This document shows positions 16,954 to 24,006 of a DNA stretch of 64,000 bases, piece after piece; the stretch's first letter is position 1, and every line of letters begins with the position of its first letter. The stretch covers positions 1,677,001 to 1,741,000 of the forward strand of contig NZ_JACCBF010000001.1 of the NCBI RefSeq assembly GCF_013409625.1, in the 5' to 3' direction. The DNA comes from Nocardioides kongjuensis. Lineage in GTDB: Bacteria; Actinomycetota; Actinomycetes; Propionibacteriales; Nocardioidaceae. A model generated the notes under the pieces. The model saw only the letters and a list, made by a program, of their open reading frames with translations. It ran no database searches and had not been told where the DNA came from. The translations under genes and the position numbers were made by a program.

Positions 16954-18068
16954 TGTTCTGACCACGGACGTTAGGTACGGCGGGTCGGCTGGACCATGAC
17001 GAAGACCTCCGGGTGAGGTGTGGAGCTACCACGCACCCACACTCACCACGGAGGTCTTCATGACCCACGCTAACGCCACCCTCACTCCAGCGGGACGCCT
17101 GCGTCTCGCCAAGCTCATCGTCGACAAGCGCTGGTCCCATGCCCGAGCTGCCGAACGGTTCTCGGTGAGCATCACGACCGCCCGGCGGTGGGCCAGCCGC
17201 TACCGCGAGTCCGGCAAGGCCGGGATGGTCGACCGCTCCTCCCGCCCGCACCACAATCCGAACCGGCTACCCCAGCGCACCGAGCGTCGGATCGTGAACC
17301 TGCGGGTGACCCGACGCTGGGGACCGGCCCGGATCGCGTACCACCTCGGCCTCAACCCATCGACCGTCGGTCAGGTCCTGCGCCGCTACGGCTGCCCACG
17401 GTTGAAGTGGACCGACCCGGCCACCGGCACCCGGATCAAGACCTCCTCACGCGACAAGAACCGCTACGAACACCCTGCGCCCGGTGACCTGGTCCACGTC
17501 GACATCAAGAAGCTCGGCCGGATCCCCAACGGCGGTGGATGGCGCGCCCACGGCCGCGGCTCGGCACAAGACCAACGCGCCGGCGCGGCGCGTGATCGCG
17601 CAGCCCGCGCCGGTGCATCGCCCTCGCGTGGCTACGCCTACCTGCACCACGCCGTGGACGACCACTCCCGGCTGGCCTACTCCGAGATCCTCACCGACGA
17701 GCGCAAGGAGACCGCAGCAGCGTTCTGGAAACGTGCCACGGTGTTCTTCGCCGCGCACGGCATCACAGTCAAGGCCGTGCTCACCGACAACGGGCCCTGC
17801 TACCGCTCACGCCTGTGGGCAAAAGCCCTCGGCAAACAGACCAAGCACCGCCGCACCCGCCCCTACCGACCGCAAACCAACGGCAAGGTCGAGCGGTTCA
17901 ACCGGACCCTGCTCGAGGAATGGGCCTACGCCCACCCCTACACCTCAGAGGCCGACCGCGCGGCGACCTATCCAGAGTGGCTGCATCACTACAATCACCA
18001 CCGCGGCCACACCAGCCTCAAAGGCAAGTCACCCATCGACCGCGTGCCCAACCTGCCCGGTCAGAACA
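16954..18068 (+). mobile_element. complete IS481-family insertion sequence (1,115 bp)
   Basis: The element is bounded by perfect 10-bp terminal inverted repeats, TGTTCTGACC (16954-16963) and GGTCAGAACA (18059-18068), and flanked by the 6-bp duplication GCTAGG. It carries one transposase gene of the IS481 type with an intact DDE core. Length, ends, target duplication and CTAG preference all fit that family. The exact duplication and undamaged gene indicate a recent insertion and a possibly active element. It lies between a tetR stop codon and the start of a DNA ligase gene. Confidence 0.95.
17001..17059 (+). promoter_or_regulatory. hairpin covering the transposase ribosome-binding site
   Basis: GAAGACCTCC (17001-17010) pairs perfectly with GGAGGTCTTC (17050-17059). 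The pairing continues with small bulges through about 17022 and 17038. The right arm contains the GGAGG that serves the transposase ATG at 17060. In a transcript entering from outside the IS, this stem would hide the ribosome-binding site. That is a known way insertion sequences limit transposase translation (as in IS10 and IS50); here it is inferred from the fold only. Confidence 0.65.
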
Positions 18069-18073
18069 GCTAG
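17060..18073 (+). CDS. IS481-family transposase
   Basis: 337 residues. The N-terminal helix-turn-helix region (AGRLRLAKLIVDKRWSHARA, then SITTARRWASRY) binds the ends. A second HTH follows, and then the rve-type integrase core. The DDE residues are readable: Asp in HVDIKKLG, Asp in VLTDNGPCY and Glu in GKVERFNRTLL. The ATG at 17060 follows CGGAGG by five nt; an in-frame ATG at 17018 lies inside the terminal hairpin and was rejected. The last codons cross the right inverted repeat. The TAG stop (18071-18073) is supplied by the target-site duplication, so the IS itself has no stop codon for its own gene. A stretch after GRIPNGGGWR is Arg/Ala-rich and may be a variable loop. Confidence 0.94.
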   Translation: MTHANATLTPAGRLRLAKLIVDKRWSHARAAERFSVSITTARRWASRYRESGKAGMVDRSSRPHHNPNRLPQRTERRIVNLRVTRRWGPARIAYHLGLNPSTVGQVLRRYGCPRLKWTDPATGTRIKTSSRDKNRYEHPAPGDLVHVDIKKLGRIPNGGGWRAHGRGSAQDQRAGAARDRAARAGASPSRGYAYLHHAVDDHSRLAYSEILTDERKETAAAFWKRATVFFAAHGITVKAVLTDNGPCYRSRLWAKALGKQTKHRRTRPYRPQTNGKVERFNRTLLEEWAYAHPYTSEADRAATYPEWLHHYNHHRGHTSLKGKSPIDRVPNLPGQNS

Positions 18074-18074
18074 G
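18069..18074 (+). repeat. right target-site duplication of the insertion sequence
   Basis: Second copy of GCTAGG (see 16948-16953). Its TAG ends the transposase reading frame. It is followed by 10 nt and then the ATG of the DNA ligase. Confidence 0.9.
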
Positions 18075-18084
18075 CCTCGATCCC

Positions 18085-19602
18085 ATGCTGCTCCGCGACC
18101 TCGTCGACGTCTCCCGCCAGGTCGCCGCGACGCGCTCGCGCAAGGAGAAGACCCGGCTGATCAGCTCGCTGCTGGTGTCTGCGGCCGCCGACGAGCGGGC
18201 CCTGGTCGCGCACTACCTCAGCGGGCGGCTCCGGCAGCGTCGTACCGGGCTCGGCTGGCGCGGTCTCCAGGCCCTCCCCTCCCCCGCGCCCGCGTCGTCG
18301 CTCGAGGTGCGCGAGGTCGACGCGGCCTTCGAGGCGATGTCGCTGCTGGCCGGCCCGGGCTCGGTCGGGCTGCGCGCGGCAGCGGTGGCGGACCTGTTCG
18401 GTCGCGCCACCGCCGTCGAGCAGGAGTGGCTGCGCGCCGTCGCCGTCGGCGAGGTCCGCCAGGGTGCGCTCGAGGCGGTCGTCACCGAGGCCCTCGCGGT
18501 CGCCGCCGACGTGCCGCTCGCCGCGGTGCGGCGTGCCGCGATGCTGGCCGGCGGGTCGACGTACGTCGTCGACGCGGCGTTCCTCGGAGCTGACGCGCTC
18601 GCCGACGTCGGCCTGACCGTCGGCCGCCCGGTGCTCCCGATGCTCGCCTCCTCCGCACCCGACGTGGCCGCGGCCATCGCCAAGGCGGGCTCGGGGACGG
18701 TGGGTGTCGACGCGAAGCTCGACGGCATCCGGATCCAGGTGCACCGCGACGGCGACGACGTCGTGGTCGCCACCCGCAGCCTCGACGACATCACCCAGCG
18801 CCTGCCCGAGGTCGTTGCCATCGCCCGCTCCCTGCCCGCCTCCCAGGTCGTGCTCGACGGCGAGGCGCTGTGGCTCACTGCGGACGGTCGCCCCCGGCCC
18901 TTCCAGGAGACGGCCTCGCGCACGTCCTCCTCGACCGTCCCCGCCGAGTCGGTGGTGACGCCGTACTTCTTCGACGTGCTGCACCTCGACGGCACCGACC
19001 TGATCGACCGTCCCGCCCACGAGCGTTGGCAGGTGCTGGAGGACCTGGTCCCCGCCGCGCACCGGGTCCAGCGCTGGATCGGCTCCGACGTCCCCGCGGC
19101 GAGCGCTTTCACCGAGTCCGTGCTGGCGTCGGGACACGAGGGCGTCGTCGTGAAGTCCCTCGACGCGCCGTACGACGCCGGCCGCCGCGGCTCGGCCTGG
19201 GTCAAGGTGAAGCCCGTCCACACCCTCGACCTGGTCGTCCTCGCCGTCGAGCACGGCTCCGGTCGCCGCCGCGGCTGGCTCTCCAACATCCACCTCGGCG
19301 CCCGCGACCCGTCCTCGCCCACCGGCTTCGTCATGCTCGGCAAGACGTTCAAGGGCATGACGGACGAGATGCTCGCCTGGCAGACCGCCCGCTTCCGCGA
19401 GCTCGAGGTCGAGGACGACGGCTGGGTGGTCACCGTCCGCCCCGAGCAGGTCGTCGAGATCGCCTTCGACGGGTTGCAGCGTTCCACCCGTTACCCCGGC
19501 GGGCTGGCGCTGCGGTTCGCCCGGGTCGTGCGGTACCGGGACGACAAGTCCGCCGACGAGGCCGACACGATCGAGACGGTGCGCGCGCTGGCGACCCCCT
19601 GA
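18085..19602 (+). CDS. lig: ATP-dependent DNA ligase (LigB type)
   Basis: 505 residues, close to mycobacterial LigB. An N-terminal helical DNA-binding domain (about residues 1-180) precedes the nucleotidyltransferase domain with motif I DAKLDGIRIQ, where Lys211 would take the AMP. Further motifs include VLDGEALW, YFFDVLHLDG, EGVVVKSLDAPYD and WVKVKP, then an OB-fold C-terminus. It seals nicks using ATP and is an accessory to the NAD-dependent replicative ligase in actinobacteria. The ATG at 18085 is only 10 nt past the insertion sequence, with no obvious ribosome-binding site or promoter between them. If a promoter was shared with the upstream tetR gene, expression must now depend on readthrough of the IS. 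Confidence 0.95.
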   Translation: MLLRDLVDVSRQVAATRSRKEKTRLISSLLVSAAADERALVAHYLSGRLRQRRTGLGWRGLQALPSPAPASSLEVREVDAAFEAMSLLAGPGSVGLRAAAVADLFGRATAVEQEWLRAVAVGEVRQGALEAVVTEALAVAADVPLAAVRRAAMLAGGSTYVVDAAFLGADALADVGLTVGRPVLPMLASSAPDVAAAIAKAGSGTVGVDAKLDGIRIQVHRDGDDVVVATRSLDDITQRLPEVVAIARSLPASQVVLDGEALWLTADGRPRPFQETASRTSSSTVPAESVVTPYFFDVLHLDGTDLIDRPAHERWQVLEDLVPAAHRVQRWIGSDVPAASAFTESVLASGHEGVVVKSLDAPYDAGRRGSAWVKVKPVHTLDLVVLAVEHGSGRRRGWLSNIHLGARDPSSPTGFVMLGKTFKGMTDEMLAWQTARFRELEVEDDGWVVTVRPEQVVEIAFDGLQRSTRYPGGLALRFARVVRYRDDKSADEADTIETVRALATP

Positions 19603-19631
19603 CCGCGGCACCGTCTCGGTCCCGCGGAGAT

Positions 19632-19669
19632 GTTGCAACACCGAGTTGCACGTCTCGTACACTTCCGTC
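19632..19669 (+). promoter_or_regulatory. promoter/operator of the fatty-acid-locus tetR
   Basis: The region has the perfect palindrome TGTTGCAACA (19631-19640), two GTTGCA copies (19632 and 19645), and TACACT (19658-19663) six nt before the ATG, which could be a -10 of a leaderless promoter. The segment 19643-19669 aligns without gaps with 21776-21802 upstream of fabG4, with both ending directly at the start codon; 13 of the first 16 bases match (GAGTTRCACRTCTMGT). This suggests one regulator acts on both promoters. Confidence 0.6.
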
Positions 19670-20356
19670 ATGGCGACCAACGCACCAGCCACCGATGGCC
19701 GTCGCAAGGCGGCGGCCGCGCGTCGGAAGGCACGGCAGGCGGAGATCATCGCGGCGACGCGGCAGATCTTCGACTCCAAGGGCGTGCGGGACGTCCAGAT
19801 CGAGGAGATCGCGAGCGCGGTCGGGATCAACCGCGCGATCGTCTACCGGCACTTCACCGGCAAGGAGGAGCTGTTCGCGCTCACCCTGGTCGGCTACCTC
19901 GAGGAGCTGCACGACGCGATGGCGGCGGCCGCGGCGAGCGGGAGCGCCCCCGGCGAGCAGCTGGAGCGGATCGTGGGGGCGTTCGTCGACTACGGCGTCG
20001 CCCATCCCGCGTTCGTCGACTGCGCGCAGGCGCTGATGGTGCGGCCCGGTGACGAGCTGCTCGACGAGATCGCCGAGGGGCCGCTGTTCAAGCTCGGGCG
20101 CGGGATCACCTCGTGCCTGACGGTCCTGTCCGACACCCTGAGCCACGGGGTCGAGGAGGGCGCGTTCGACCTGAGCGACGACCCGGTGCTGCTCGCCAAC
20201 GCGCTCTACGCCAGCGGCCTCGGCGCCCTGCAGCTGGCCCGGCTCGGGATCCTGGTCAGCGAGGCCGCGCCGGGGATCCCCACGGTCGGGCAGATCTCGG
20301 CGGCCCAGGTGCGGTCCTACATGGTGCGCTCGGCGCTCGCCCTGGTCACCGCCTGA
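19670..20356 (+). CDS. TetR family regulator, probable regulator of the adjacent fatty-acid genes
   Basis: 228 residues with a basic N-terminal arm (DGRRKAAAARRKARQAE), the helix-turn-helix at about residues 44-66 (VQIEEIASAVGINRAIVYRH), and a helical effector domain. The ATG at 19670 was chosen over an in-frame ATG at 19646 because the extension would include the promoter motif shared with fabG4. Position next to the thiolase and fabG4-htdX genes and the shared promoter motif suggest it controls acyl-chain metabolism and itself. The effector is unknown but an acyl-CoA is a reasonable guess. The stop is followed by a strong terminator hairpin shared with the convergent thiolase gene. Confidence 0.9.
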   Translation: MATNAPATDGRRKAAAARRKARQAEIIAATRQIFDSKGVRDVQIEEIASAVGINRAIVYRHFTGKEELFALTLVGYLEELHDAMAAAAASGSAPGEQLERIVGAFVDYGVAHPAFVDCAQALMVRPGDELLDEIAEGPLFKLGRGITSCLTVLSDTLSHGVEEGAFDLSDDPVLLANALYASGLGALQLARLGILVSEAAPGIPTVGQISAAQVRSYMVRSALALVTA

Positions 20357-20374
20357 CCCGGCACGCACGAACGA

Positions 20375-20407
20375 ACGGCCCGTCCCCCACGAGGGAGGAC
20401 GGGCCGT
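20375..20407. terminator. bidirectional terminator hairpin between tetR and the thiolase gene
   Basis: ACGGCCCGTCC (20375-20385) pairs perfectly with GGACGGGCCGT (20397-20407) over 11 bp with an 11-nt loop. It lies between two convergent genes and can serve both strands. There is no long T run, as is usual in GC-rich actinobacteria. Confidence 0.8.
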
Positions 20408-20424
20408 CTCGACGAGCTCGGTCC

Positions 20425-21705
20425 TCAGCGCTCCATGATCGCGACGACGCCCTGGCCGCCGGCCGCGCAGACCGAGATCAGCGCCCGGCCACCGCCGTTG
20501 GCCTTGAGCAGCTTGGCCGTGTTGGCCACGATCCGGCCGCCGGTGGCGGAGAACGGGTGACCCGCGGCGAGCGAGGAGCCCTTGACGTTGAGCTTGCTGC
20601 GGTCGATCGAGCCCAGCGGCGCGTCGAGGCCCAGGCGCTCCTTGCAGAACACCGGGCTCTCCCACGCAGCGAGGGTCGAGAGCACCTGCGAGGCGAAGGC
20701 CTCGTGGATCTCGTAGAAGTCGAAGTCCTGGAGGCTCAGGCCGTTGCGCTCGAGCATCCGCGGGACGGCGTACGCCGGCGCCATCAGCAGGCCCTCGGCA
20801 CCGTTGACGAAGTCGACGGCAGCGACCTCGGAGTCGACGAAGTACGCGAGCACCTCGAGGCCGTGGGCCTCGGCCCACTCGTCCGAGCCGAGCAGGACGG
20901 CGGAGGCGCCGTCGGTCAGCGGGGTCGAGTTGGCGGCGGTCATCGTGGCCGCCTCGCCCTTGCCGAAGACCGGCTTGAGCTTGGCGAGCTTCTCCAGCGA
21001 GGAGTCGGCGCGCAGGTTGTTGTCGCGCTCGAGGCCGCGGAACGGCGTGATCAGGTCGTCCTGCCAGCCCTCGTCGTAGGACGCCGCGAGGTTGTGGTGC
21101 GAGGTGACGGCCAGCTCGTCCTGGGCCTCGCGGGTGATCTGCCACTCGAGGGCGGTCAGCGCCTGGTGCTCGCCCATGGAGAGCTTGGTGCGCGGCTCGC
21201 CGTTGGACGGGATCGCGAGGCCGATGTCGCCGGGGCGGATGGTCGAGAGGATCGCGAGGCGGTCCTTGGTGGAGCGCGCGTTGTTGAGCTGGATCAGCTT
21301 CTTGCGCAGCTTCTCCGAGATCGCGATGGGCGCGTCGGAGGTGGTGTCCACGCCGCCGCCGATGCCGGAGTCGATCTGGCCGAGCTTGATCTTGTTGGCG
21401 ATGTAGTTGATCGCCTGGAGGCCGGTGCCGCAGGCCTGCTGCAGGTCGATGGCCGGGGTCTCGGGGGCGAGACGGGTGCTGAGCACCGACTCGCGGACCA
21501 GGTTGAAGTCGCGGCTGTGCTTGAGCACGGCGCCACCGGCGACCTCGCCCAGGCGCTCGCCCTCCAGGCCGAAGCGCGCCACGAGGCCGTCGAGGGCAGC
21601 GGTCAGCATCTCCTGGTTGGAGGCGGTGGCGTAGGCGCCGTTGGAGCGGGCGAACGGAATGCGGTTACCGCCCAGTACGGCGGCCCGGCGAACAGTCTCG
21701 GTCAT
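20425..21705 (-). CDS. fadA2: acetyl-CoA C-acyltransferase (thiolase, FadA2/FadI-like)
   Basis: 426 residues, thiolase superfamily. The acylated cysteine lies in QQACGTGLQA (about residue 91), the acid/base histidine in EIHEAFASQV, and the second active-site cysteine in CAAGGQG near the C-terminus; GHPFSATGG is the CoA-contact motif. Thiolases cleave 3-ketoacyl-CoA or condense acetyl units. The ATG at 21705 has GAGG about 10 nt upstream. It is divergent from fabG4-htdX across a 97-nt region. The same arrangement (fadA2 divergent from fabG4-htdX) is what I recall for M. tuberculosis Rv0243/Rv0242c/Rv0241c, which supports assigning these three as a fatty-acid module. Confidence 0.94.
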   Translation of the reverse strand: MTETVRRAAVLGGNRIPFARSNGAYATASNQEMLTAALDGLVARFGLEGERLGEVAGGAVLKHSRDFNLVRESVLSTRLAPETPAIDLQQACGTGLQAINYIANKIKLGQIDSGIGGGVDTTSDAPIAISEKLRKKLIQLNNARSTKDRLAILSTIRPGDIGLAIPSNGEPRTKLSMGEHQALTALEWQITREAQDELAVTSHHNLAASYDEGWQDDLITPFRGLERDNNLRADSSLEKLAKLKPVFGKGEAATMTAANSTPLTDGASAVLLGSDEWAEAHGLEVLAYFVDSEVAAVDFVNGAEGLLMAPAYAVPRMLERNGLSLQDFDFYEIHEAFASQVLSTLAAWESPVFCKERLGLDAPLGSIDRSKLNVKGSSLAAGHPFSATGGRIVANTAKLLKANGGGRALISVCAAGGQGVVAIMER

Positions 21706-21775
21706 GGATCAATCCTCACGCAGCGGGGCCCTGTCGGAGAACCGATTGAGGGCGAGATCACGAAATGTGGACTCA

Positions 21776-21802
21776 GAGTTACACATCTAGTTACATGGTG
21801 TC
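21776..21802 (+). promoter_or_regulatory. fabG4 promoter motif shared with the nearby tetR
   Basis: Starting 27 nt before the fabG4 ATG, the sequence matches the consensus GAGTTRCACRTCTMGT found at the same distance before the tetR ATG at 19670. GTTACA occurs twice (21778 and 21790). The site also faces the divergent thiolase promoter, so one bound regulator could control both directions. Confidence 0.6.
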
Positions 21803-23137
21803 ATGACTGACAAGTACCAGGGCTTCGTGAGCTCCCCGATCGGCAAGCTCCTCGTCAAGAACCTCGGGCTGCCGAACCCCACCAAGCTGGACCGCTACAA
21901 GGCCGGCGACCCGCTGGTCAGCGGCACCGTCCTCGTCGGCGGTCGCGGTCGCCTGATCGAGTCCCTGCCGGGCCTGCTCGACGTGCTCGGCATCGACTCG
22001 GCGAGCGCGCAGGCCGAGGGCGAGAAGTACAAGGGCCTGGTCTTCGACGCCACCGGCATCACGACGGTCGAGCAGCTCGTCGAGCTGCAGGCGTTCTTCA
22101 CCCCGGTCATGCGCAGCCTGAAGAGCTGCGCCCGCGTCGTCGTCATCGGTACGCCGCCCGCCCTGGTCGAGGGCAGCGAGGAGATCGCGCAGCGCGCCCT
22201 CGAGGGCTTCACCCGCAGCCTCGGCAAGGAGATCGGCAAGGGCGGCACCGTCCAGCTGGTCTACGTGGCCGACGGCTACGAGGACTCGGTCCTGTCCACC
22301 CTCGGCTTCCTGCTCAGCCCGAAGTCGGCCTACGTCTCGGGCCAGGTCGTCCGGATCGGCACCCACGCCGAGACCCACGGCTCGGCGCTCGCCGACTGGA
22401 CCCAGCCGCTCGCCGGCAAGGTCGCCTTCGTCACCGGCGCCAGCCGCGGCATCGGCGAGGAGATCGCCCGGGTGCTGCACCGCGACGGCGCCAAGGTCGT
22501 CGGCCTCGACGTCCCGCAGGCCGCCGACGAGCTGGTCAAGGTCATGAACGAGCTCGACGGCGACTGGCTCACCCTCGACATCACCGCGGCCGACGCGCCG
22601 CAGCGGATCGCGCACCACCTCAAGGAGAAGCACGGCGGCGTCGACATCGTCGTGCACAACGCGGGCGTGACGATGGACAAGAAGCTCGCCAACCAGACGC
22701 CGGAGCGCTTCGGCAAGGTGCTGCAGATCAACCTCGAGGCGCCCGAGCGGATCACCGCCGAGCTGCTCGACCAGAAGGTCGTCAACGCCAACGGCCGGAT
22801 CATCGGCGTCGCCTCGATCGCCGGCATCGCCGGCAACCTGGGCCAGACCAGCTACGCCGCGTCGAAGGCCGGCGTGATCGGCTTCGTCGACTCGCTCGCC
22901 GACAGGCTCGAGGACGGCATCACGATCAACGCCGTCGCGCCGGGCTTCATCATCACCCAGATGACCGCCGCCGTGCCGTTCGCGACCCGCGAGGTCGGCC
23001 AGCGTCTCAACGCGATGGCCCAGGGCGGTCTGCCGGTCGACGTCGCCGAGACCATCGCCTGGTACGCCTCCCCCGCCTCGACCGCCGTCAACGGCAACGT
23101 CGTGCGGGTCTGCGGCCAGATGATGCTGGGGGCCTGA
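21803..23137 (+). CDS. fabG4: 3-oxoacyl-ACP/CoA reductase, FabG4-like long SDR
   Basis: 444 residues, the long FabG4 form. An N-terminal flavodoxin-like domain of about 200 residues, without catalytic motifs, precedes the SDR domain. That domain has TGASRGIG at residues 211-218, HNAGVT, and the YxxxK pair in SYAASKAGV. FabG4-type enzymes reduce 3-ketoacyl-CoA/ACP with NADH rather than NADPH. The ATG at 21803 leaves almost no leader after the putative promoter motif, so translation may be leaderless. The gene ends 2 nt before htdX, making a tight two-gene operon: reductase followed by dehydratase. Confidence 0.95.
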   Translation: MTDKYQGFVSSPIGKLLVKNLGLPNPTKLDRYKAGDPLVSGTVLVGGRGRLIESLPGLLDVLGIDSASAQAEGEKYKGLVFDATGITTVEQLVELQAFFTPVMRSLKSCARVVVIGTPPALVEGSEEIAQRALEGFTRSLGKEIGKGGTVQLVYVADGYEDSVLSTLGFLLSPKSAYVSGQVVRIGTHAETHGSALADWTQPLAGKVAFVTGASRGIGEEIARVLHRDGAKVVGLDVPQAADELVKVMNELDGDWLTLDITAADAPQRIAHHLKEKHGGVDIVVHNAGVTMDKKLANQTPERFGKVLQINLEAPERITAELLDQKVVNANGRIIGVASIAGIAGNLGQTSYAASKAGVIGFVDSLADRLEDGITINAVAPGFIITQMTAAVPFATREVGQRLNAMAQGGLPVDVAETIAWYASPASTAVNGNVVRVCGQMMLGA

Positions 23138-23139
23138 CC

Positions 23140-23994
23140 ATGGCTGGCATGGCCCTCCCCGTGATGCTGAAGGCCGCGCTGCCCGCGGTCCCGGGCGTGA
23201 ACCAGCTGCCCGGCATCAAGAAGACCGGCGGTGCGCTGCCGGACCTCACGCTGTCGCGCAACGACGTGCTGGTGGAGCGCTCGGCCGTGGAGCGGTACGC
23301 CGACGTGTGCGGCTTCCCGAACCGCGACGTCGCGCCGGTGCCCTACCTGCACATGCTGGCGTTCCCGCTGCACATGCAGCTGATGACCGACGCGACGTTC
23401 CCCTTCCCGGCCATCGGCTCGGTGCACCTGGAGAACACGATCGTCCAGCACCGGCCGGTCGCGATCGGCGAGACGGTGTCGCTGTCGCTGAAGGCCGACA
23501 ACCTGCGGGCGAGCACCAAGGGCCGCGCGTGGGACATGAACGTCACCGGCACCGTGGGCGACGAGGTCGTGTGGGAGTCCGTGTCGACGTACCTGCGCGT
23601 GGGCAAGGGCGACAAGGAGAACGGCGACCCGGGCATGCAGCTGGAGGCGATCACGGCCAAGGGCCCCGTGTGGAGCATCCCGGAGAACATCGGCCGGACC
23701 TACGGCGCCGTCTCCGGCGACCGGAACCCGATCCACCTCTACCCGCTGACCGCGAAGGCGCTGGGCTTCCCTCGCCACATCGCGCACGGCATGTGGAGCA
23801 AGGCCCGCTGCATCGCGGCGCTGGAGAACCGGCTGCCCGACGCGGTCAAGGTCGAGGTCGCGTTCAAGAAGCCGATCTTCCTGCCGGGCAAGGCGCAGTT
23901 CGGCGCCGAGGCCAACGCGGCGGGCTACGACTTCACGCTCGTGAACCCGAAGAACGGTGCGCCCCACCTGCTGGGCCGCACCACCGCCCTGTAG
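23140..23994 (+). CDS. htdX: MaoC-like (R)-specific enoyl-acyl hydratase/dehydratase (HtdX-like)
   Basis: 284 residues forming a double hotdog. The C-terminal half has the hydratase motif YGAVSGDRNPIHLYPLTAK followed by GFPRHIAHGMW, with the catalytic Asp and His. The N-terminal half is the structural repeat (about residues 30-150). It should interconvert 3-hydroxyacyl and trans-2-enoyl thioesters, the step after FabG4. Together the thiolase, reductase and dehydratase cover three of the four reactions of chain elongation or beta-oxidation; an enoyl reductase or acyl-CoA dehydrogenase is not present in the window. It is convergent with fusA2, with 12 nt between the stops. Confidence 0.93.
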   Translation: MAGMALPVMLKAALPAVPGVNQLPGIKKTGGALPDLTLSRNDVLVERSAVERYADVCGFPNRDVAPVPYLHMLAFPLHMQLMTDATFPFPAIGSVHLENTIVQHRPVAIGETVSLSLKADNLRASTKGRAWDMNVTGTVGDEVVWESVSTYLRVGKGDKENGDPGMQLEAITAKGPVWSIPENIGRTYGAVSGDRNPIHLYPLTAKALGFPRHIAHGMWSKARCIAALENRLPDAVKVEVAFKKPIFLPGKAQFGAEANAAGYDFTLVNPKNGAPHLLGRTTAL

Positions 23995-24006
23995 GGAGGC
24001 CGTCAG

